A stretch of DNA of 30,601 bases from JBKECP01 sp047974765 (GTDB lineage: Bacteria > Pseudomonadota > Gammaproteobacteria > Pseudomonadales > Halieaceae), in the NCBI GenBank assembly GCA_047974765.1, contig JBKECP010000026.1, forward strand, positions 1 through 30,601. Reading direction: 5' to 3'. A program made the position numbers and the translations under genes. The stretch's first letter is position 1. Each line of letters starts with the position of its first letter. Under the pieces are notes generated by a model that did no database searches, was not told the DNA's origin, and saw nothing but the letters and a program-made list of their open reading frames with translations. This document shows positions 24,455 through 30,601 of the stretch, one piece after another.

Positions 24455-25762
24455 TCAATCATCCAGTGCTTCTACCCGAATACGGGAGATACTACCGCTG
24501 ATACTGCCCAGTGCCTCAATACGCGTAACGGCCTCATCCACCCGGCCCTGAGCGGCGCGATTGGTTAGCACAATCACCGGAACCCGCTCAGCCCCAGGTA
24601 CGGGAGCCTTCTGGATCAAGGCTTCAATACTGATGCCCAGATCACTGAATATCGTTGCCACTTTTGACAGTACACCCGGGCGATCATCTGCTTCCATACG
24701 CAAATACCAGGGTGTAATTACCTCGCTCATGGGAACAACAGGCAGATCGCGCAGATCCTCATCACCAACCGATAATGAAGGCACCCGACTGACCTGGCCT
24801 GCACTGATATCCCGCGCCAGATCAACCAGATCAGCCACCACCGCCGAGGCCGTTGGTGAAGCGCCAGCGCCAGCGCCATAATAGAGCGTCGGGCCAACGG
24901 CACTACCTTCCACCAGCACCGCATTCTTGACACCATTAACATTGGCCAACAGGCGCTCAGCGGGAATCAGCGTGGGATGCACCCGCAACTCAACACCTTC
25001 CGGCCCCTGCTTGGCGACACCCAGATGCTTGACCCGATAGCCCAGCTCTTCGGCATAATCCATATCCTGGGGAGTCAGGTGGGTAATACCTTCGGTATAG
25101 ACAGACTCAAAACGCAGTGGAATACCGAAGGCCAGCGAGGCCAGGATCACCAGTTTGTGGGCGGCATCAATGCCTTCGACATCAAAAGTTGGATCGGCTT
25201 CGGCATAGCCCAAAGCCTGGGCCTCGGCCAAAACATCAGCAAATTCCCGCCCCTTGTCACGCATCTCACTCAGAATAAAATTACCAGTGCCGTTGATGAT
25301 ACCGGCCAGCCACTCGATACGATTGCCAGCAAGCCCTTCACGCAATGCTTTGATAATGGGAATACCACCAGCAACAGCCGCTTCATAACGCACCGTTACA
25401 CCGTGTTCAGCCGCCAGCGCAAAAATTTCATTGCCGTATTCTGCAATCAGTGCCTTGTTGGCAGTAACAATATGTTTGCCATTGCCAATGGCGGTTTCGA
25501 CCAACTCACGGGCCACTGTGGTACCGCCGATCAACTCCACCAGAATATCGACTTCAGGATCACGCGCCACCTCGAAGATGTCGCGGGAGATACGAACGCC
25601 ATCAAGATCACACTCGGGATTATCCCGGCGGGCACCGATTAACGTCAGCTCCAGCGGAGCCTGCGCCCGGGCGGCAATCTCAACCGCATTTTCCTTGAGC
25701 ACATTAAATGTGCCTCCACCGACTGTACCGAGACCACAGATGCCTATTCGAACCGCTTTCAA
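24455..25762 (-). CDS. hom: Homoserine dehydrogenase (monofunctional)
   Basis: Reduces aspartate semialdehyde to homoserine, the branch point to threonine and methionine. The 435 residues match monofunctional enzymes with a C-terminal ACT domain. The NAD(P)-binding motif is GICGLGTVGGGTFNVL (7-22). The catalytic region holds GGIPIIKALREGL and NGTGNFILSEM. The ACT domain (about 350-430; YLRMEADDRPGVLSKVATIF) probably mediates threonine inhibition. The start is TTG at 25762 with AGGT 5 bases upstream; no in-frame ATG lies upstream before the preceding gene. It lies 41 bp after the aminotransferase gene and 32 bp before thrC. Confidence 0.97.
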   Translation of the reverse strand: MKAVRIGICGLGTVGGGTFNVLKENAVEIAARAQAPLELTLIGARRDNPECDLDGVRISRDIFEVARDPEVDILVELIGGTTVARELVETAIGNGKHIVTANKALIAEYGNEIFALAAEHGVTVRYEAAVAGGIPIIKALREGLAGNRIEWLAGIINGTGNFILSEMRDKGREFADVLAEAQALGYAEADPTFDVEGIDAAHKLVILASLAFGIPLRFESVYTEGITHLTPQDMDYAEELGYRVKHLGVAKQGPEGVELRVHPTLIPAERLLANVNGVKNAVLVEGSAVGPTLYYGAGAGASPTASAVVADLVDLARDISAGQVSRVPSLSVGDEDLRDLPVVPMSEVITPWYLRMEADDRPGVLSKVATIFSDLGISIEALIQKAPVPGAERVPVIVLTNRAAQGRVDEAVTRIEALGSISGSISRIRVEALDD

Positions 25763-25803
25763 ACTATACCTGCCTGTTGGTTGATCGCCTTTACCGGCTT
25801 TTG

Positions 25804-27024
25804 TTAAACCCTGTTACTGTCGTCAGTTGCGCCGTCCTGGCGAAACATACGGCGAATATTACGAATAGCCTGACGCGTACGATGTTCATTTTCGATCAGA
25901 CCAAAACGTACATAGCCCTCACCATATTCGCCAAAACCAACACCGGGTGAAACTGCCACATGCGCTTCACGCAGCAGTTTTTTACTGAATTCGAGCGACC
26001 CCATCTCCCGGTAAAATTCAGGAATCTGTGCCCATACAAACATGGTTGCCTTTGGCGGAGTAACCGGCCAACCAGCCGACGTCAGGCCACTGCACAACAC
26101 ATCGCGGCGTGAGCGGTACATCTGGTTGATCTCGGACACACAGTGCTGATCCCCTTCCAACGCAGCAATAGCAGCTACCTGAACCGGTGTAAACATACCG
26201 TAGTCGAGATAGGACTTCATACGTGCAAGAGCGCCAATAAGGGTTTCATTGCCACAGCAAAAGCCTACTCGCCAGCCAGGCATATTGTAGCTTTTGGACA
26301 TACTGAAGAATTCAACCGCCACTTCACGCGCACCGTCAACCTGCAAAATAGAGGGGGCGACATAACCGTCAAAGCAAAGATCGGCATAGGCCAGATCCTG
26401 TACCACCCAGATTTTGTGTTCCCGGGCCACCGCAACCACCTTCTCGAAAAAGTCGAGTTCCACACAATGCGTCGTGGGGTTGGAGGGAAAGTTGAGCACC
26501 AGCATTTTGGGCCGTGGCCAGCTGTTGCGGATCGCATGCTCCAGCTCATGAAAAAAAGCATCCTCTCCGGCCATAGGTACATGGCGAATATCGGCACCGG
26601 AAATCACAAAACCATAGGGATGAATGGGATAAGAAGGATTTGGTACCAAAATGGCATCGCCCGGTCCTGTGGTGGCCAACGCCAGATGGGCCAACCCCTC
26701 TTTTGAACCAAGGGTAACAATGGCTTCAGTATCCGGGTTCAAATCAACATTATAGCGACGCTTGTACCAGTCACAGATCGCCTTGCGCAGACGGGGAATA
26801 CCCTTGGACTGAGAGTAACGGTGAGTATCACCCCTGCGCGCAGTTTCAACCAGCTTGTCAACTACATGGGGGGGCGTTGGCTGGTCCGGGTTGCCCATGC
26901 CAAAGTCGATGACATCTTCACCCGCCGCACGCGCTTTCTGCTTGAGTTCACCAATAATGTTGAACACATAGGGGGGCAGACGCTCGATGCGCTTGAACTG
27001 TTTGTCCACGTTGGCAGTTTCCAT
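25804..27024 (-). CDS. alaC: AlaC-type PLP aminotransferase (probably glutamate-pyruvate)
   Basis: A 406-residue fold-type I aminotransferase closely resembling AlaC (YfdZ), which forms alanine from pyruvate with glutamate as donor. The family start RIERLPPYVFNIIGELKQ is present. PLP-binding residues are visible: Asn182 (FPSNPT), Asp210 and Tyr213 (QDLAYADL) and the Schiff-base Lys244 (SMSKSYNMPGWR). The conserved MGNPDQPTPPH and SPGVGFGEYGEGYVR motifs support the family. The ATG at 27024 is used; a GTG at 27039 is possible. Neither has a clear RBS, and a GC hairpin (27032-27047) lies just upstream of the ATG. It precedes hom-thrC; a link to the threonine pathway is not implied by the enzyme itself. 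Confidence 0.9.
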   Translation of the reverse strand: METANVDKQFKRIERLPPYVFNIIGELKQKARAAGEDVIDFGMGNPDQPTPPHVVDKLVETARRGDTHRYSQSKGIPRLRKAICDWYKRRYNVDLNPDTEAIVTLGSKEGLAHLALATTGPGDAILVPNPSYPIHPYGFVISGADIRHVPMAGEDAFFHELEHAIRNSWPRPKMLVLNFPSNPTTHCVELDFFEKVVAVAREHKIWVVQDLAYADLCFDGYVAPSILQVDGAREVAVEFFSMSKSYNMPGWRVGFCCGNETLIGALARMKSYLDYGMFTPVQVAAIAALEGDQHCVSEINQMYRSRRDVLCSGLTSAGWPVTPPKATMFVWAQIPEFYREMGSLEFSKKLLREAHVAVSPGVGFGEYGEGYVRFGLIENEHRTRQAIRNIRRMFRQDGATDDSNRV

Positions 27025-27069
27025 CAGAACAGCGGCCACAGGGCCGCCACAATATCAAAAAGGTGGGAA

Positions 27070-27098
27070 ACAGTACTCAGTCAACCCCAAACTGTCAA
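27070..27098 (-). promoter_or_regulatory. Possible promoter of the aminotransferase-hom-thrC unit
   Basis: A consensus TTGACA (27093-27098) and TACTGT (27070-27075) are 17 bases apart on the minus strand, within the dsbC-alaC gap. The -10 is only partly consensus. A GCGGC/GCCGC hairpin follows before the start codon. Confidence 0.4.
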
Positions 27099-27138
27099 CG
27101 CGCAGGAGCGCATCAGAACGACAATCACTTTATTTCGC

Positions 27139-27891
27139 TCAATTCAAACCCAGATCGGCCATTAACTGATCAGCTGACCGATAGCCTGGTATCATCCTGC
27201 CCGACTCATCAATAATGGCTGGCGTACCCCGTACCCCCAGTTTTTGACCCAACATATACTGCGCAGCCACTGGATTACCGGCACAGACCTGCCCGGAAAC
27301 ACTCTTTCCCTCTTTCAGGCGGGTCAGGCTGGCAGCGGGATCTTTGGAGCACCAGGCGGTAGCCAACTGACGAAAACCCGGGGAACCAACACCCTCACGC
27401 GGATAGGCAAGATAGCGCACTTCCACACCTCGCCGATTAAGCTCAGGAACTTCTTTGTGCAGTTTCTGACAATAGAAGCAGGTAACATCCGTAAAGACGG
27501 TGACATAGGTTTTGGCCTTATTATCCTTCGCAGGAAAAATAATCATGTCTTTTTTGTCAATAACGGCCAGCTGTCTTTTACGGGCCACATCGCGGCGCTG
27601 TTCCGTCACATTAATATAACCATCAGCCGTGGCGGCCAGTAAATTGCCTTCCAGTACATACTTGCCATCCACACTGGCATAGACCACAATGCCATTTTGC
27701 AACATCACTTCGTAAAGCCCGGGCAGTTCACTGCTACTGATTGAGTCCACTACCAAACCTTCAAGTGTGCTTTCCATATGCTTGCGCAATTTGTCGGCAA
27801 CGGCCTTATCAACAGGCTCACCCGCCCGTACCCCACCGGCGAATAATGCCAGTATCAGTATTGATAGCATCAGGTGATATTTACGCATCAT
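27139..27891 (-). CDS. dsbC: Thiol:disulfide interchange protein DsbC
   Basis: A periplasmic disulfide isomerase of 250 residues with a Sec signal peptide (cleavage probable after GGVRA, residue 23). The N-terminal dimerisation domain covers about 24-85. The thioredoxin fold has the active-site CFYC (Cys138, Cys141) in place of the more usual CGYC, and the cis-Pro loop RGTPAI. The structural disulfide pair is represented by AWCSKDP and QVCAGN. The start is chosen among three close ATGs (27897, 27891, 27888) because AAGG lies 8 bases before 27891. It lies downstream of xerD, as in pseudomonads. Confidence 0.93.
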   Translation of the reverse strand: MMRKYHLMLSILILALFAGGVRAGEPVDKAVADKLRKHMESTLEGLVVDSISSSELPGLYEVMLQNGIVVYASVDGKYVLEGNLLAATADGYINVTEQRRDVARKRQLAVIDKKDMIIFPAKDNKAKTYVTVFTDVTCFYCQKLHKEVPELNRRGVEVRYLAYPREGVGSPGFRQLATAWCSKDPAASLTRLKEGKSVSGQVCAGNPVAAQYMLGQKLGVRGTPAIIDESGRMIPGYRSADQLMADLGLN

Positions 27892-28002
27892 TTTCATATC
27901 CTTCTCACACCCGCTTTGGGTGATGTTATGCAGGCCCATTTGGAGTTTGTCCCTGCTTAATAGTTCCTTAATAAAATGTGTCCGGCCTGCCTTCAAACGG
28001 CG

Positions 28003-28902
28003 TCAACCTCTGGGATGATGGCATTCATGCAGCGCCTGCATCCTTGCTCTGGCCACATGCGTGTAGATCTGTGTTGTGCTCAGATCACTGTGCCCCAACA
28101 GCATCTGCACGACTCTGAGATCAGCGCCATGATTCAGCAGATGGGTGGCAAAAGCATGGCGCAGTGTGTGAGGTGACAGCGTTTTTTCAATCCTCGCCCT
28201 GCGTGCGTAGCGTTTAATACGATACCAGAAAGCCTGGCGAGTCATGGCACTGCCGCGGCGACTGGGAAAAAGCACTTCACTGGCTCCACCACGCAATAAC
28301 GCTTCCCGCGCACCCAGCAGATAGCGCTGTAACCAACTCTGCGCCTCCTCCCCCATTGGCACCAGCCGCTCCTTGCTGCCCTTGCCAAAAACACGCACCA
28401 GCCCCTGATTAAGGCTGAGCTGGCCGAGCTGGAGTCCAACCAGTTCACTCACCCGCAAACCACAGGCATATAACAATTCGAGCATGACTCTATCGCGGTA
28501 TTCAAGCACATCGTCCAGTACAGGCGCCATCAACAACGTCTCAACATCAGCCTCTGACAGAGATTTAGGCAGTGAACGGCCCAGTCTGGGACTATCTATA
28601 TTAAGGGTGGGATCCGCCTGCAAACGACCTTCTCGCAGCTGAAAACGGTAGAAACCACGCACACAGGATAAAAAACGGGCACTGGAGCGCGGTGACTGCC
28701 CCTGTTGCAGACGTGCGCCCAGATAAGCCTGCACATCGGTGCGACCGGCATCTGGCAACGACAACCCCCGCTCGTGCAGCCACAACTCAAATTGTCCCAG
28801 ATCCCGACGGTAGGAGGCGAGTGTATTGGCACTCAAGCCCTTTTCCATCCAGAGGGCGTCGAGGTAGTGCTCAATATCAGAAGATGGTTGTAAAGCGGAC
28901 AT
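28003..28902 (-). CDS. xerD: Site-specific tyrosine recombinase XerD
   Basis: With XerC it resolves chromosome dimers at dif, controlled by FtsK. The 299 residues fit the family. The SAM-like N-terminal domain spans about 8-95. The catalytic set is complete: Arg150 (ACGLRVSEL), Lys174 (VFGKGSKERLVP), His245 and Arg248 (SPHTLRHAFA), His271 (LLGHSDLS) and the nucleophile Tyr280 (TQIYTHV). The ATG at 28902 is used; a GTG two codons earlier is possible, and no RBS is clear. The xerD-dsbC-hom-thrC order is that of pseudomonads, which favours XerD over XerC or a phage integrase. The upstream side is decayed RHS sequence. Confidence 0.95.
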   Translation of the reverse strand: MSALQPSSDIEHYLDALWMEKGLSANTLASYRRDLGQFELWLHERGLSLPDAGRTDVQAYLGARLQQGQSPRSSARFLSCVRGFYRFQLREGRLQADPTLNIDSPRLGRSLPKSLSEADVETLLMAPVLDDVLEYRDRVMLELLYACGLRVSELVGLQLGQLSLNQGLVRVFGKGSKERLVPMGEEAQSWLQRYLLGAREALLRGGASEVLFPSRRGSAMTRQAFWYRIKRYARRARIEKTLSPHTLRHAFATHLLNHGADLRVVQMLLGHSDLSTTQIYTHVARARMQALHECHHPRG

Positions 28903-28939
28903 AGACACATGGGGAACTGTAACACAATCTATTAGTGAG

Positions 28940-29480
28940 GGGTTCGGCTACGGGATTGATCTGGTCCTTGTAGACCCAGAGGTGGGTGGTGCTGCCATTT
29001 AACTTTCTGCCGATCCTTCGGTGCAGGGCATCGGTGATGTAGTCAATTTTATCGCTATTGGGTGCCGTCACTTGCAGCAGGCTGCCGTAGACGTCATGTT
29101 GCAGGTTCCAGTTACTTGTCGCGTGGCGATCTGCGTGGGCTGACCGAGGGCGTTGTAGCTGAAGTATGAATCCCGGTAGCGCAGCAGGCGTTCCCTGTCG
29201 TCGTAGTCGGCGATTACTTCACCGTTTTCGTGAGTGCGGTTGCCATTACTGTCGTAGTGCCAGGTGGTGGTGATTGTTGTTGCGCCTTGTTCGCACTTTT
29301 CCTCGATCAGGCGGCCTGTGTTGTCGTAGGCGTACTGCTTGTGCAATGGCTCGGATGAGGGGTCATTGGCCGCGTGGCGCTGTTCGGTGATTTGGGTGAT
29401 CTGGCCCACTTCGTCGTAACGATAATCCATGGCCAGGGTGCCGCCGGATTCGGTGTTTTGGCTGCCGGGAAGACGTGATC
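28940..29480 (-). pseudogene. Frameshifted RHS core fragment
   Basis: Two overlapping frames together encode an RHS/YD-repeat core: GTLAMDYRYDEVGQITQI, YAYDNTGRLIEEK, WHYDSNGNRTHE and YFSYNALGQPTQIATR in one frame (29480 to about 29120), then NWNLQHDVYGSLLQVTAPNS and DALHRRIGRKLNGSTTHLWV, YKDQINPVAE in another (about 29110 to 28940). The frame changes near 29110-29125, so an indel broke it. It lacks both the N-terminus and the DPIGL-type end of a full RHS protein. It lies downstream of another RHS end plus a possible immunity gene, as displaced RHS fragments do. Homology fades after PVAE, 40 bp from xerD. Confidence 0.8.
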
Positions 29481-29545
29481 TATTTCTATTAAACATACTC
29501 ACCAGATTATGTAAAATATTTTTACTCGATTGATTTCAAAAAAGC

Positions 29546-29770
29546 TCAGTGCTTGTCCCTTTGATGCTCAGAATCCGAATTTGATCCCTGCCGAAATTCT
29601 CTAACCGAACCTTTTCCAGTAAAACCGTAAACCATAAAAATAGCTCCCATGATCAGCGGTAAAACCAAACGATAAAATTCGACTTCAAAATGGAGCAGCG
29701 CCACTATACCCAATAAAATCGAAATAAATCCAAGTATCAAACCTAAAAAGCGAAGTATTTTTCCGGTCAT
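29546..29770 (-). CDS. Small two-helix membrane protein, possible RHS-tail immunity protein
   Basis: A 74-residue protein with transmembrane helices at about residues 8-27 and 33-51 and a charged, hydrophilic C-terminus (KGSVREFRQGSNSDSEHQRDKH). Its ATG at 29770 overlaps the stop of the preceding RHS tail in an ATGA, so the two would be translationally coupled. That is the usual position of immunity genes next to RHS toxin tips, and a membrane immunity protein would suit a membrane-acting tip. I recognise no family. The start is chosen by the overlap; a longer frame from 29791 is less likely. Confidence 0.5.
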   Translation of the reverse strand: MTGKILRFLGLILGFISILLGIVALLHFEVEFYRLVLPLIMGAIFMVYGFTGKGSVREFRQGSNSDSEHQRDKH

Positions 29771-30360
29771 TTTAAACAACTCACTGCACAATACAATTCT
29801 GCCCCGCGCCTGAAACCAAAAGCACCAGCTCCCACCACAGCGGCGGCTGCATTAAATCGACTAAACTGAGCCAACGTGCGAAGTTGTCGCTGCCCGGTTC
29901 TGAATTGACCAGAGTTTATGTTACGTAACCCTTCCCTGTAGATTCTATCAGAAGCGTATTCGGCAAACTCATTTGCTGCAACTGACAACAAAGCAAGTGG
30001 GTCTAAATATCCAGCCTGATCGTAAAGGTCACCATAGTTGTCTTTCAGACATTCATCAAAACAGTCGGGATCATCTTTATCACACTCCTTTAGACCATAG
30101 GAGTCGTACCTATTGACCGGGTTGCCGCTCACGTAGGCGTAAGTATTCAAGCCACCGACAAGACCAACAGGATCAGACTGAATAAACCGCCCACTCTCCG
30201 CCATATAATCCCGATACCCAAACTTGGTCAGTTTGGTCAGCTGATCATACATCCCACCCGCATAGTAAAAAGGCTGGAAGCCCGGATTCGTGTCCCTCAG
30301 CACATTACCCTAGGCATCATATTCAATTTTCTGCATGATGGCTTCGTTTTCGATATTGAT
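29767..30360 (-). pseudogene. Interrupted RHS protein C-terminus with variable tail
   Basis: The frame holds the end of an RHS core: INIENEAIMQKIEYDA, then NVLRDTNPGFQPFYYAGG, FGYRDYMAESGRFIQSDPVG, and LVGGLNTYAYVSGNPVNRYDSYGLK. An in-frame TAG at 30310-30312 replaces an expected sense codon between DA and GNV. The 5' part is cut off at 30360 by the end of an IS66-family element. The tail after the core (about 105 residues, starting ECDKDDPDCFDECLKDNYGD) is Cys- and Asp-rich at first, then has Ala/Gly-rich helix FNAAAAVVGAGAFGFRRGAE, and ends YCAVSCLK. The tail might be a toxin tip, but I see no known catalytic motif. It is coupled to the small membrane protein downstream. Confidence 0.8.
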
Positions 30361-30601
30361 GTAAGCGCCAGAGAATCCCCCCCTTCAAACCGCACTCAAT
30401 CCCCGGGACACTGGAGCCTCTACAACCACCGGAGGTATCTCCCATGAGCAGCACAGACCACCCGAACAACTGGCAACAACACATCACCACCTGGCAGGCA
30501 TCAGCGCTTTCCGGCGCTGCCTTCTGTCGAGAGCACGGCCTGGTCTACCATCGCTTCACCTACTGGCGACAGAAGTTGACCGCCCCTTCGCCCGCCCAGG
30601 T
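30361..30601 (+). mobile_element. IS66-family insertion sequence, left end (partial)
   Basis: The element begins GTAAGCGCCAGAGAATCCCC, matching the GTAAGCG ends of IS66-family elements, exactly where RHS homology stops. A tnpA-type gene follows on the same strand. The expected 8-bp target duplication would be ATATTGAT (30353-30360), with the second copy outside the window. Confidence 0.75.
30444..30601 (+). CDS. tnpA: IS66-family accessory protein TnpA (partial, runs off right edge)
   Basis: The first 52 residues have the IS66 TnpA pattern: NNWQQHITTWQASALSGAAF followed by CREHGLVYHRFTYWRQKL, a helix-turn-helix (W..H...W..SGLS..AFCR.HG......YWR.K). A strong GGAGGT lies 7 bases before the ATG. 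IS66 elements encode tnpA, tnpB and the transposase tnpC in order; the latter two would be beyond the window edge. Confidence 0.85.
   Translation, partial: MSSTDHPNNWQQHITTWQASALSGAAFCREHGLVYHRFTYWRQKLTAPSPAQ

Noticed and set aside
29508..29523. GTAAAA/TTTTAC palindrome after the small membrane protein gene as a terminator
   Set aside because: The stem is AT-only and lacks a clear T-run in the right place.

Overview
The window looks like chromosomal DNA of a mid-GC gammaproteobacterium. Gene order around guaBA/xseA and the run xerD-dsbC-hom-thrC-recJ-prfB-lysS resembles Pseudomonas and marine Cellvibrionales-type bacteria; the genus cannot be fixed from the sequence alone. A mobile element lies on the left, a housekeeping backbone in the middle, and a broken RHS locus with an IS66-family element on the right.

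Left (1-about 6170): the integrase-proximal end of an integrative (probably conjugative) element. On the minus strand, a YdaS/Cro-like regulator, a ParB-like protein, a DUF2857-type protein and a STY4528-type island replication protein form a tightly overlapping operon that runs off the left edge. Divergent from it are a self-cleaving CI/LexA-type repressor and an AlpA-type regulator. A P4-type tyrosine integrase abuts the 3' end of guaA, a known island integration site. The integrase leader carries seven copies of ATACCAT in both orientations. A GCACGGTGCTAA-containing promoter/operator is shared by the operon and by alpA.

Middle (6169-18475): guaB-guaA with an intervening hairpin terminator. 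Two adjacent ankyrin-repeat genes, one ending in a SHOCT domain, sit between guaB and the divergent xseA. Then comes a possible cyclic-nucleotide signalling block: a Crp-type regulator divergent from a three-gene operon (REC-class III cyclase, single-domain response regulator, membrane histidine kinase) whose genes overlap by 4 bp. A lipoprotein gene converges on and overlaps the kinase gene.

Middle-right (18548-28902): a long minus-strand run of housekeeping genes, xerD, dsbC, an alaC-type aminotransferase, hom, thrC, recJ, prfB (with its classical +1 programmed frameshift) and lysS. These cover chromosome dimer resolution, periplasmic disulfide isomerisation, threonine synthesis, DNA repair and translation.

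Right (about 28930-30601): a decayed RHS locus. An RHS C-terminus with a short variable tail overlaps a small two-helix membrane protein (possible immunity) by 4 bp. It is interrupted by a TAG codon and by the end of an IS66-family element at 30361. A second, frameshifted RHS core fragment lies downstream.
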